A program made the translations under genes and the position numbers. A DNA stretch of 64,000 nucleotides, from the NCBI RefSeq assembly GCF_041435215.1, contig NZ_CP108394.1, positions 8,494,001-8,558,000 of the forward strand, given 5' to 3'. Source of the stretch: Streptomyces sp. NBC_01314 (lineage in GTDB: Bacteria > Actinomycetota > Actinomycetes > Streptomycetales > Streptomycetaceae). Each line of letters starts with the position of its first letter. The first letter of the stretch is position 1. The notes beneath the pieces are model-generated. The model was not told the DNA's origin. It saw only the letters and a program-made list of their open reading frames with translations, and did not search any database. This document shows positions 26,112 through 34,347 of this stretch, piece by piece.

Positions 26112-26153
26112 GCCCGCAGCCCGCAGCCCGCAGCCCGCAGCCCGCAGCCCGCA
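26112..26153. repeat. heptamer array, six units of GCCCGCA
   Basis: Six perfect GCCCGCA units lie in the 290-bp gap between the methyltransferase and the psuK stop. Related in period and composition, but not identical, to the array at 16746. Nothing else was found in 25960-26249. Confidence 0.9.
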
Positions 26154-26249
26154 GCCGCGGCGAGCCACGGGCCGCAGATCGCACTCGACCACATGCCGTA
26201 CGTCGCGACCGGCCGTGTGTCGCACGTCGCGGTCGGCCACGGGCACGGA

Positions 26250-27152
26250 TCAGCCGGCCGTCGGCGGCCTTCCGCCCACCTTCTCCACCGCCTGCGCCCC
26301 CGCCCCGCACCCCTCGACCGCCGCTTCCTCGGCCTCCGCGCCCGCGAGCAGCGCGGCCAGGAACGCCCCGGTGAAGGCGTCACCCGCGCCGGTGGTGTCG
26401 CGGGGCGCGGCGGGAGCCGCCGGAATCCGCGACTCGACGCTGCCGCCGCGGGCGACCAGCGCGCCGTCGACGCCCTGCTTGGCGACGACCAGGGGAACGA
26501 GACGGCTCAACTTGGCCGCCGCGTCGCCCGGATCGGGCAGTCCGGTCAGCAGGCACGCCTCGTCGCGGCTGGGCAACAGCAGGTCGACCCCCTCGACGAG
26601 CGAGAGGAAACGGTCCACGCCCAGTCGCGTGAGGAACCCCGCCGACGCGGGATCGACGCTCACCGGCACTCCACGCGCGCGGGCCGCCTCCAGGGCCACG
26701 GACACCAGCGCGCGACTCGGCTCCGAGAAGAACAGGTAGCCCGACAGATGCAGCCGCGCGACCCCGTCGAGCAGCGACGGTGACCAGTCGTCAGGGTCGA
26801 ACCGCAGCGCGGCGCCACTGTCGGTGAGGAACGTGCGTTCGGCCGCGTCGCCCGTGTCGACCAGGCAGATCACCGTCCCCGTAGCCGCGTCCGGATCGAC
26901 GACCAGGTGGGGCAGTACCCCCGAAGCCCGCAGCTCCCGTTCGTGCCACTCGGCCCCGTCCATGCCCACGCGACCGAGCAGCCGCACGTCCGCGCAGCCC
27001 CGGTAGGCCGCCCAGCAGGCCACGTTGGCGCCGGCCCCGCCCGGCAGCGTTTCGATCGCGGAGGCCGTGTCGGTGCCCGGCGCGAGCGGCCCGCGGTGCC
27101 GGGCGACGACATCCGTGACGACGTCCCCCACGACGAGCAACGCCCCGTTCAC
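26250..27152 (-). CDS. psuK: PfkB family kinase, probable pseudouridine kinase
   Basis: The product has 300 residues from GTG 27152, one base beyond the stop of the psuG gene upstream. The ribokinase-fold signatures are present: LPGGAGANVACWAAYRG (substrate lid) and the catalytic DTTGAGDAFTGAFLAALL near residue 250. In this pairing with a pseudouridine-5'-phosphate glycosidase, the kinase phosphorylates pseudouridine, and PsuG then splits the C-C glycosidic bond to uracil and ribose 5-phosphate, recycling modified nucleosides from RNA. The assignment rests on the operon; the sequence alone says only PfkB kinase. Confidence 0.85.
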   Translation of the reverse strand: MNGALLVVGDVVTDVVARHRGPLAPGTDTASAIETLPGGAGANVACWAAYRGCADVRLLGRVGMDGAEWHERELRASGVLPHLVVDPDAATGTVICLVDTGDAAERTFLTDSGAALRFDPDDWSPSLLDGVARLHLSGYLFFSEPSRALVSVALEAARARGVPVSVDPASAGFLTRLGVDRFLSLVEGVDLLLPSRDEACLLTGLPDPGDAAAKLSRLVPLVVAKQGVDGALVARGGSVESRIPAAPAAPRDTTGAGDAFTGAFLAALLAGAEAEEAAVEGCGAGAQAVEKVGGRPPTAG

Positions 27153-27153
27153 G

Positions 27154-28059
27154 TCACGCCCCGGCCCAGGCCGCCGCGATCCGTGACGCGAGCCGCACGT
27201 TGCCGCGTACCGCCGCCAGGTTGGCGCTCAGGGAGGCGCCGTCGGTGTGCCGTACCAGATAGCCCAGCAGGAACGGTGTGACCGCCTGCCCTGTGACGCC
27301 CTCCGCCTCACAGGCCTGGAGCGCCTCGGCGAGCACGCGCGCGTGCAGCCCGGGATCGAGCTGCTCCTCCTCGGGCACGGGGTTGGCGACGATCAGCGCC
27401 GACCGCGGGCCGTCGAGCGCGTCCTGCGCCCGCATGACGTCCGCGACCTCGCCCGGCGACCCGAGCGTCCACTCCACCGGATGACCCGAGTCGGACAGGT
27501 AGAAGCCGGGGAAGCGTTCCGTGCCGTACCCGGCGACCGCGACGCCCAGCGTCTCCAGGCGCTGCAGGGTGGCCGGGACGTCCAGGATCGACTTCACGCC
27601 CGCGCACACCACCGTGATCCGGGTGCGTGCGAGAAGCCCCAGGTCGGCGGATTCGTCCTGGGTGACCGTCCACTCCCGGTGCACACCCCCGAGGCCGCCG
27701 GTCGCGAACACCCGTACGCCCGCCAGGGCCGCCAGTTGGGCGGTCGCCGACACGGTGGTCGCGCCGCTCACCCCCGAGGCCACCGCGAGGGGCAGGTCCC
27801 GGTGGCCGAGCTTGCGGATGCCGTCCTCGTTCGCGACCCGCTCCAACTGGTCCTTGCCGAGGCCGATGTGGGGCCGCCCGTCGAGCACGGCGATCGTCGC
27901 GGGTACGGCTCCCTCCTGCCGTACGACCTCCTCCAGCTCCAGCGCCACCTGCAGATTGCGCGGGCGGGGGAGCCCGTGCGCGATGATCGTGGACTCCAGC
28001 GCCACCACGGGTCGACGCGCGTCGACCGCTTCCCGCACCTCTTCGGACACCACTAGCAC
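27154..28059 (-). CDS. psuG: pseudouridine-5'-phosphate glycosidase
   Basis: The product has 301 residues. GTG 28059 has CAGGAGA seven bases upstream; the frame is open far further upstream only because of GC bias. Typical PsuG segments appear: VALESTIIAHGLPRPRN near the start, ATIAVLDGRPHIGL, ATTVSATAQLAALAGVRVFATGGLGGVHR with the catalytic lysine in CAGVKSILDVPATLQRLETLGV and FYLSDSGHPVEW. It breaks pseudouridine 5'-phosphate to uracil and ribose 5-phosphate with Mn2+. It is the first gene of the psuG-psuK operon; spacing to psuK is one base. Confidence 0.95.
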   Translation of the reverse strand: MLVVSEEVREAVDARRPVVALESTIIAHGLPRPRNLQVALELEEVVRQEGAVPATIAVLDGRPHIGLGKDQLERVANEDGIRKLGHRDLPLAVASGVSGATTVSATAQLAALAGVRVFATGGLGGVHREWTVTQDESADLGLLARTRITVVCAGVKSILDVPATLQRLETLGVAVAGYGTERFPGFYLSDSGHPVEWTLGSPGEVADVMRAQDALDGPRSALIVANPVPEEEQLDPGLHARVLAEALQACEAEGVTGQAVTPFLLGYLVRHTDGASLSANLAAVRGNVRLASRIAAAWAGA

Positions 28060-28158
28060 GCGCTTGTCTCCTGTCTGTCGTTCTTCCCTCATCCCTGGCG
28101 GACGGCGCGCCCGGCCAAACCCTTGCGGGTTGTGGTGCAGGACACCAGCCTGAGGTGC

Positions 28159-28587
28159 ATGAATGAGAACACGACACGTCTCGACCATGTCGTCCTCTGG
28201 GTACAGGAGCCGATCGCCGCAGCCGACTTCTACGAGCAGGTCGTCGGCCTGGAGCCCGTCAGGGTCACCGAGTACGCGGAGGGGAAGGCCCCCTTCCCCT
28301 CCGTACGGCTCAACGACGAGACCCTCCTCGACCTCATGCCGCTGGCCGTGGCCGAGACCATGAGAATGGTGCCTGGCGCCGCCGACAGCGCGGGCCACCC
28401 GGTCAACCATGTCTGCCTCGCCCTGCCCGCCGACGCCTTCGACGAACTGCGCACGCGTCTGGAGGCACGGGTGGTCCCCGTCTCGGACTTCTCGTACGAC
28501 TTTTTCGGCGCACGTGGACCGGCCCGGCGCAGCTTCTACTTCCGGGACCCGGACGGCAACGTGATCGAGGCCCGGCACTACGACTGA
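28159..28587 (+). CDS. VOC (glyoxalase/bleomycin resistance) family protein
   Basis: The product has 142 residues from ATG 28159. The two beta-alpha-beta-beta-beta modules start with RLDHVVLWVQEPIAAADFYEQVVGLEPV and HPVNHVCLALPADAFDELRTRLE, and the end FYFRDPDGNVIEARHYD is a classic VOC metal-site strand. Members are metal-dependent lyases, dioxygenases or drug-binding proteins; the function here is open. It is divergent from psuG. Confidence 0.88.
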   Translation: MNENTTRLDHVVLWVQEPIAAADFYEQVVGLEPVRVTEYAEGKAPFPSVRLNDETLLDLMPLAVAETMRMVPGAADSAGHPVNHVCLALPADAFDELRTRLEARVVPVSDFSYDFFGARGPARRSFYFRDPDGNVIEARHYD

Positions 28588-28720
28588 ACATGATCGGTTT
28601 CCGGCCGGTCTCCGCACGCCGGAACGACCACCGATGACCGATTCGCGCCAGGGAGCTCGCCTCCGACACCTCACACGCACAGGCCACGCACGGGCACGCG
28701 AAGTCCCACCCATGGCCGCC

Positions 28721-29275
28721 TCAGAACAAGGGCTCCGGAAGCACCCCCTCCAGTGCCAGCAGCTTCCGCTTGGTCTCCAGTCCGCCGCCGAACCCCCCGA
28801 TGCCGCCGTCGCTCTCGACCACCCGGTGGCACGGCACCACCACGGGCAGCGGATTCGACCCCATCGCGACCCCCACCGCCTGGGCCGCGCCCGGCTGCCC
28901 CACGCGCCGCGCCAGATCGCCATAGCCCACGACCGAGCCGTAGGCGACGCCGGACGCCAGCTCGCGCAGCACCTGACGGTTGAACCCGGAGATCAGCGAC
29001 CAGTCCAGCGGCAGCTCGAAGGCGTGCCGCTCGCCCGCGAAGTACGCCTCGACCTGACGTATCGCCTCGGCCAGCTGGGGTGCGCGGGGGGCCTCCACGG
29101 GGGTGGTGCCGAGGCGGGAGGCGAGCCGCTCGAGTGTCCGGTCGCGCACCGCGTCCGTGGCGTGGAACACGACGTTCACCAGGCCGTCGTCCGTCGCCGC
29201 CAGCAGCAGCGGACCGATGTCCGAGCCGACGACGGCCCACACGACCTGCTGCTCGTCCTGCGCATGGCTGTTCAT
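28721..29275 (-). CDS. ogt: methylated-DNA-[protein]-cysteine S-methyltransferase
   Basis: The product has 184 residues. The suicide active site VVVPCHRVV with the acceptor cysteine and the following GGIGGFGGGLETKRKLL helix-turn region are fully conserved, and the SVVGYGDLARRVGQP recognition helix precedes it. The enzyme removes O6-methylguanine and O4-methylthymine by transferring the methyl group to its own cysteine. Lies among other repair genes (uvrB 2 kb downstream, uvrA in the window) but in its own unit. Confidence 0.95.
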   Translation of the reverse strand: MNSHAQDEQQVVWAVVGSDIGPLLLAATDDGLVNVVFHATDAVRDRTLERLASRLGTTPVEAPRAPQLAEAIRQVEAYFAGERHAFELPLDWSLISGFNRQVLRELASGVAYGSVVGYGDLARRVGQPGAAQAVGVAMGSNPLPVVVPCHRVVESDGGIGGFGGGLETKRKLLALEGVLPEPLF

Positions 29276-29359
29276 GGGACCACGGTACGGGCCCCCACTG
29301 ACAACGACCGTGGTGTGCGCTCCGCCCCGGAACGCACACCACCGACCTCGGACCGCCTG

Positions 29360-30232
29360 TCAGCCCCGCGTGGCCTCTCTGACCACGTCCGGCTTGTTGG
29401 TGATGATGCCGTTCACCCCGTAGCCCGCCACCCGGCGGGCGTTGACCGCGTCGTTCACGGTCCAGGTGAGGATCTCCAAGGGCTTCCCGTGTGGACTCTT
29501 CAGCGCGTGGATCGCGGCCACATAGGAATCGGAGATGGTCGTGTACGAGGGGTTGATCTGGTCGCTGAACGTCGCGTAGTCGGGCAGGTCGACGATGTCA
29601 GGGGTGCCGAGGAAGCCGGTCTTCACCGCCGGGCGCAGCTCGTGGACCCGCCGGACGGTGTCGGCGCCGAAGCTCTGGATCACCAACTTCTCGAGGTGTG
29701 CCGGGTCGAGCCAGCCCTCGTTGCCGAGCACCTTCAGGGTCTCCTGCTCGATGCCCGGATAGAGCTGGGGGTTCTTGATCTCCAGGACGAGCTTCTGGTG
29801 GTTGCGTGACACGCGCCTCATGTACTGCTCCAGCGTCGGAACGCGCGCGCCCGCGTAGCTGTCGTTGAACCAGCTGCCCGCGTCCAGGCGCGCGATCTCG
29901 GCGGCGGTGAAGTCCGCCACGTTCCAGGGCGCGCGCTCCGGATAGAGCTCCTCGACGTTGGTCGTCCGTGCCAGCGTCGCGTCATGGAGGACGACGAGCC
30001 TGCCGTCCCTGGTGCGCTGGACGTCGTTCTCGACCCACTCGAAGCCCATCGCGTCGGCCTTGTCGACGGCGGCCAACGTGTTCTCGGGCGCATAGGCGGA
30101 AGCTCCGCGGTGCGCGACGACCAGCGGAGTGTCGGCTTCGGCGGCTGCCGCAACGGCAGCGGGAGTGGGGAGCAGGAGCACGGTGGCCCCCAAGAACGCT
30201 GTGGTCGCGGCGGCAACTGCGCGCACGTGCAT
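29360..30232 (-). CDS. secreted glycerophosphodiester phosphodiesterase family protein
   Basis: The product has 290 residues. An N-terminal signal peptide (basic start, hydrophobic Ala/Leu core, predicted cleavage after about residue 30 in AVAAAAEA) indicates secretion. The GDPD core begins VVAHRGASAYAPENTLAA, with the catalytic His-Arg and the metal ligands in FEWVENDVQRTRDGRLVVLHD, and ends LTWTVNDAVNARRVAGYGVNGIITNKPD. The family cleaves glycerophosphodiesters to glycerol 3-phosphate and alcohol, scavenging phosphate or glycerol from deacylated phospholipids or teichoic acids. A PHO box was not found. Confidence 0.93.
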   Translation of the reverse strand: MHVRAVAAATTAFLGATVLLLPTPAAVAAAAEADTPLVVAHRGASAYAPENTLAAVDKADAMGFEWVENDVQRTRDGRLVVLHDATLARTTNVEELYPERAPWNVADFTAAEIARLDAGSWFNDSYAGARVPTLEQYMRRVSRNHQKLVLEIKNPQLYPGIEQETLKVLGNEGWLDPAHLEKLVIQSFGADTVRRVHELRPAVKTGFLGTPDIVDLPDYATFSDQINPSYTTISDSYVAAIHALKSPHGKPLEILTWTVNDAVNARRVAGYGVNGIITNKPDVVREATRG

Positions 30233-30512
30233 GCGTACTCCTCGCGTCGATCGATCACGGTCAGCTCAAGAGTGACAGCAGAGGGTCAACAGCAGAGGGG
30301 CGCAGGATGACCACGAATTGAACGGAGTTGCCCAAGTCCGCTCACGGGCACCGCACAAGTGAGGCAAGGGCGTGTTTCTTTGCCGGAAAATCGTTCGACC
30401 ATTCCGGTGGGGGCCATACTCTCTGCGACACCCCTGACCGCCGTGGCGGTCCCGGGGCCGGGGGCACCGCAGGGAATCCAGGGACGCGACAGGGCGGGAA
30501 AGGCAGCCGCGA

Positions 30513-31382
30513 ATGCAGGGCACGGTCGACGGCTTCAGCTACGGACTCGTCACACCGGTGGTGGCCTATCTCATGGCCTGCCTCGGTGGTGCGCTCGGCC
30601 TGCGCTGCACCACCAGATCGATGCTCGTCGACGGCCGTTGGCGGATCGGCTGGCTCGCGCTGGGCTCGGCGGCCATCGGCTCCGGCATCTGGACGATGCA
30701 CTTCGTGGCGATGATGGGGTTCAAGGTCCTGCAGACCCCGGTTCAGTACGACCCCCTGACCACCTTCGCCAGCCTCGCCGTCGCGATCGTCATGGTCGGC
30801 ATCGGCATCTTCATGGTCACCTCCAAGGGGGCGACCGGGGCCGCGCTCTTCACCGGCGGCACCATCACCGGCCTGGGCATAGCCTCCATGCACTATCTGG
30901 GCATGGCCGGTATGCGCCTCAACGGCACGCTCGAGTACAACACCGTCACCGTGGCCGCGTCGGTCGTCATCGCCGTGGTGGCCGCGATCGCCGCCCTGTG
31001 GGCCGCCGGACAGGTCCGCGGCTTCCTGTGGAGCGTCGGCGCGAGCCTTGTCATGGGAATCGCCGTCAGCGGCATGCACTACACGGGCATGGCCGCCCTC
31101 AGTGTCCATCTGCACAGCGCCGCGGCCCCGGCCCCGGCCGACGGTTCCTCGTCCGCCGGTCTGCTCGCCCCGCTGATCATCGGCCCGCTGGTCTTCCTGC
31201 TCCTCGCGGGCGTCGTCGTGATGTTCGACCCTTTCATGATCATGGGCAGGTTCCACGGGAACCCGGTGGAACGGCGGCCCGGCATCCCCGCCCAGGCCAC
31301 CGCGCACACCTGCCGGCGTCCGGAGTCACGCACCGGCCAGGAGCACCGCGAACGGAGTTCCCGCACCCCGCAGAACCGCTGA
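30513..31382 (+). CDS. MHYT domain-containing membrane sensor protein
   Basis: The product has 289 residues. Seven predicted membrane helices carry the three MHYT motifs: [10 protein letters not shown] near residue 60, SMHYLGMAG near residue 125 and GMHYTGMAA near residue 190, whose Met/His residues are thought to bind copper and sense diatomic gases. No output domain (GGDEF/EAL) is attached; the cytosolic tail of about 60 residues is basic and Pro/Arg-rich. It stands alone upstream of uvrB. Confidence 0.93.
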   Translation: MQGTVDGFSYGLVTPVVAYLMACLGGALGLRCTTRSMLVDGRWRIGWLALGSAAIGSGIWTMHFVAMMGFKVLQTPVQYDPLTTFASLAVAIVMVGIGIFMVTSKGATGAALFTGGTITGLGIASMHYLGMAGMRLNGTLEYNTVTVAASVVIAVVAAIAALWAAGQVRGFLWSVGASLVMGIAVSGMHYTGMAALSVHLHSAAAPAPADGSSSAGLLAPLIIGPLVFLLLAGVVVMFDPFMIMGRFHGNPVERRPGIPAQATAHTCRRPESRTGQEHRERSSRTPQNR

Positions 31383-31422
31383 TCGGAGCCCGTTGTCAGT
31401 GCGGGGTCGTACGGTGGATTCC

Positions 31423-33552
31423 ATGCGGCCCGTTTCCAAGATCGAACGCACGGTGGCGCCCCTCGAGGTCGTCAGCCCCTTCCAGCCGAGCGGTGACCAG
31501 CCCACAGCCATCGCCGACCTCGCCCAGCGCATCGGAGCAGGTGAGAAGGACGTCGTTTTGCTCGGCGCGACCGGCACCGGCAAGTCCGCCACCACCGCGT
31601 GGATGATCGAGAAGCTCCAGCGCCCCACCTTGGTGATGGCGCCGAACAAGACGCTGGCCGCCCAGCTGGCCAATGAGTTCCGCGAGCTGCTGCCGAACAA
31701 CGCGGTCGAATACTTCGTCTCGTACTACGACTACTACCAGCCGGAGGCCTACGTCCCGCAGTCGGACACCTACATCGAGAAGGACTCCTCGATCAACGAG
31801 GAGGTCGAGCGCCTGCGCCACTCCGCGACCAACTCGCTGCTCACCCGCCGCGACGTCGTCGTGGTCGCCTCGGTCTCCTGCATCTACGGCCTCGGCACGC
31901 CACAGGAGTACGTGGACCGCATGGTCCCCCTCCGGGTCGGTGCGGAGTTCGACCGGGACGAGCTGCTGCGCCGCTTCGTGGACATCCAGTACACGCGCAA
32001 CGACCTGGCGTTCAGCCGCGGAACCTTCCGCGTCCGCGGCGACACCATCGAGATCTTCCCGGTCTACGAGGAGCTCGCCGTCCGCATCGAGATGTTCGGC
32101 GACGAGATCGAGGCCCTCTCCACCCTCCACCCCCTCACCGGTGAGATCATCAGCGACGACCAGCAGCTGTACGTCTTCCCCGCCTCCCACTACGTCGCCG
32201 GCCCCGAGCGCCTGGAGCGCGCCGCCAACGACATCGAGAAGGAGCTGGGGGAGCGCCTGTCGGAGCTGGAGAAGCAGGGCAAGCTCCTGGAGGCCCAGCG
32301 ACTGCGGATGCGCACGACGTACGACCTGGAGATGCTCCGTCAGATCGGCTCCTGCTCCGGCGTGGAGAACTACTCGATGCACTTCGACGGCCGCGAGCCC
32401 GGCTCGCCGCCGAACACCCTGCTGGACTACTTCCCGGACGACTTCCTCCTCGTCATCGACGAGTCGCACGTCACCGTTCCCCAGATCGGCGCGATGTACG
32501 AGGGTGACGCCTCTCGCAAGCGCACCCTCGTCGACCACGGCTTCCGGCTGCCCTCCGCCCTCGACAACCGCCCCTTGAAGTGGGAGGAGTTCCAAAAGCG
32601 CGTCGGCCAGACGGTCTACCTCTCGGCGACCCCCGGTCAGTACGAGCTGTCCCGCTCCGACGGCCACGTCGAGCAGATCATCCGCCCCACCGGCCTGATC
32701 GACCCCGAGGTCGTCGTCAAGCCGACCGAGGGCCAGATCGACGACCTGGTGCACGAGATCCGCAAGCGCACCGAGAAGGACGAGCGGGTCCTCGTCACCA
32801 CCCTCACCAAGAAGATGGCCGAGGACCTCACCGACTACTTCCTGGAACTCGGCATCCAGGTCCGCTACCTCCACAGCGACGTCGACACCCTGCGCCGCGT
32901 CGAACTGCTGCGCGAGCTGCGGGCCGGTGAGTACGACGTCCTCGTGGGCATCAACCTCCTCCGGGAGGGCCTCGACCTCCCCGAGGTCTCCCTTGTGGCG
33001 ATCCTCGACGCCGACAAGGAGGGCTTCCTGCGCTCCGGGACCTCGCTGATCCAGACCATCGGCCGCGCGGCGCGCAATGTGTCGGGTCAGGTCCACATGT
33101 ACGCCGACAGGATCACCCCGGCGATGGCGAAGGCCATCGACGAGACCAACCGGCGCCGGGAGAAGCAGGTCGCGTACAACAAGGCGAACGGCATCGACCC
33201 TCAGCCGCTCCGGAAGAAGATCAACGACATCGTCGCGCGGATCGCCCGCGAGGACGTCGACACGGAGCAGCTTCTCGGCACGGGTTACCGCCAGGGGAAG
33301 GACGGCAAGGGCGCCAAGGCCCCCGTCCCCTCCCTCGGTGGCAAGGCGGCCAGGTCCGCCAAGGGCAAGGCCAAGGGGAGCGCCCCGACCGACCGCCCCG
33401 CGGCCGACCTCGCCCAGCAGATCGAGGAGATGACGGAGCGCATGCGCGCGGCCGCCGCCGACCTGCAGTTCGAGATCGCCGCCCGGCTGCGGGACGAGGT
33501 CTCCGAGATGAAGAAGGAACTGCGGCAGATGAGGGAGGCGGGCCAGGCCTGA
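31423..33552 (+). CDS. uvrB: excinuclease ABC subunit B
   Basis: The product has 709 residues. ATG 31423 is preceded by TACGGT (31409-31414) and no Shine-Dalgarno, which suggests a leaderless mRNA. Features: Walker A GATGTGKS (about residue 46), the beta-hairpin [25 protein letters not shown] (helicase motif II), QTIGRAARN (motif VI) and the C-terminal UVR domain [24 protein letters not shown]. UvrB is loaded by UvrA onto damaged DNA and then recruits UvrC for dual incision. A basic Lys/Ala linker precedes the UVR motif, as in other streptomycetes. uvrA is in the same window at 53.7 kb. Confidence 0.98.
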   Translation: MRPVSKIERTVAPLEVVSPFQPSGDQPTAIADLAQRIGAGEKDVVLLGATGTGKSATTAWMIEKLQRPTLVMAPNKTLAAQLANEFRELLPNNAVEYFVSYYDYYQPEAYVPQSDTYIEKDSSINEEVERLRHSATNSLLTRRDVVVVASVSCIYGLGTPQEYVDRMVPLRVGAEFDRDELLRRFVDIQYTRNDLAFSRGTFRVRGDTIEIFPVYEELAVRIEMFGDEIEALSTLHPLTGEIISDDQQLYVFPASHYVAGPERLERAANDIEKELGERLSELEKQGKLLEAQRLRMRTTYDLEMLRQIGSCSGVENYSMHFDGREPGSPPNTLLDYFPDDFLLVIDESHVTVPQIGAMYEGDASRKRTLVDHGFRLPSALDNRPLKWEEFQKRVGQTVYLSATPGQYELSRSDGHVEQIIRPTGLIDPEVVVKPTEGQIDDLVHEIRKRTEKDERVLVTTLTKKMAEDLTDYFLELGIQVRYLHSDVDTLRRVELLRELRAGEYDVLVGINLLREGLDLPEVSLVAILDADKEGFLRSGTSLIQTIGRAARNVSGQVHMYADRITPAMAKAIDETNRRREKQVAYNKANGIDPQPLRKKINDIVARIAREDVDTEQLLGTGYRQGKDGKGAKAPVPSLGGKAARSAKGKAKGSAPTDRPAADLAQQIEEMTERMRAAAADLQFEIAARLRDEVSEMKKELRQMREAGQA

Positions 33553-33722
33553 CGGCCGGGCGGGCGCCGGAGGAGGGGGCGCGCTCCCGTGCGGGCGCCC
33601 TGTGTTGCAAGACCGACACAAAGTGCGACACCGGCTGCGGGAATGTCAGTGCCGCTGCGTAAGGTGCTGCACATCCGTGGACTCCACGGAAACAGGGGAC
33701 AGTTCGAGAGGGGAATCAGCGC

Positions 33723-34301
33723 GTGACCGTCAACATGACCAAGGGTCAGGCCATCAGTCTGCAGAAGAACGACGGAGGCAGCCTGACCGCGGTACGCATG
33801 GGTCTCGGCTGGCAGGCTGCCCCCCGGCGCGGCCTGTTCGGATCCCGCACCCGTGAGATCGACCTCGACGCCTCCGCCGTGCTGTTCGCGGACAAGCAGC
33901 CCGTCGACGTCGTCTTCTTCCGTCACCTGGTGAGCGACGACGGCTCCGTGCGCCACACCGGCGACAACCTGGTCGGCGGCGTGGGTCAGGGCGGCGACGA
34001 CGAGGCGATCCTCGTCGACCTGGCCCGGATCCCGGTCCACATCGACCAGATCGTCTTCACCGTGAACTCCTTCACGGGCCAGACCTTCCAGGAGGTGCAG
34101 AACGCGTTCTGCCGTCTGGTCGACGAGACCAACGGCCAGGAGCTCGCGCGCTACACCCTCGCCGGCGGCGGCCAGTACACGGCCCAGATCATGGCCAAGG
34201 TGCACCGCGCGGGCACGGGCTGGCAGATGACCGCCATCGGTACGCCCGCCAACGGCCGCACCTTCCAGGACCTCATGCCGGCGATCCTGCCGGTCCTGTA
34301 G
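33723..34301 (+). CDS. TerD family protein
   Basis: The product has 192 residues from GTG 33723 (GAGAGGGGA upstream). The TerD calcium-binding domain is complete: MTKGQAISLQKNDG, IDLDASAVLFADKQPVDVVFF, HTGDNLVGGVGQGGDDEAILVDLARIP and FTVNSFTGQTFQEVQNAFCRLVD, with the DxD-type Ca2+ ligands in GDNL and GGDDE. TerD proteins act in the tellurite/phage-inhibition stress systems and in membrane-associated metal sensing. It forms an operon-like row with the next TerD-domain gene and is 0.2 kb after uvrB. Confidence 0.95.
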   Translation: MTVNMTKGQAISLQKNDGGSLTAVRMGLGWQAAPRRGLFGSRTREIDLDASAVLFADKQPVDVVFFRHLVSDDGSVRHTGDNLVGGVGQGGDDEAILVDLARIPVHIDQIVFTVNSFTGQTFQEVQNAFCRLVDETNGQELARYTLAGGGQYTAQIMAKVHRAGTGWQMTAIGTPANGRTFQDLMPAILPVL

Positions 34302-34347
34302 GCAAGCACGACGCAGACGCAGCAAGCGACACAGGGGGACGAAGTCG

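Noticed and set aside
27154..28923. A 589-residue ORF that would extend psuG upstream
   Set aside because: The extra part runs through the opposite-strand VOC and ogt genes; GTG 28059 with a good ribosome binding site gives a normal PsuG length.
31396..33621. Long minus-strand ORF of 741 codons opposite uvrB
   Set aside because: It is the usual antisense shadow of a high-GC gene, with Val/Leu/Asp/Gly-biased composition and no domain. The same holds for the 806-codon ORF opposite uvrA (54074-56494).
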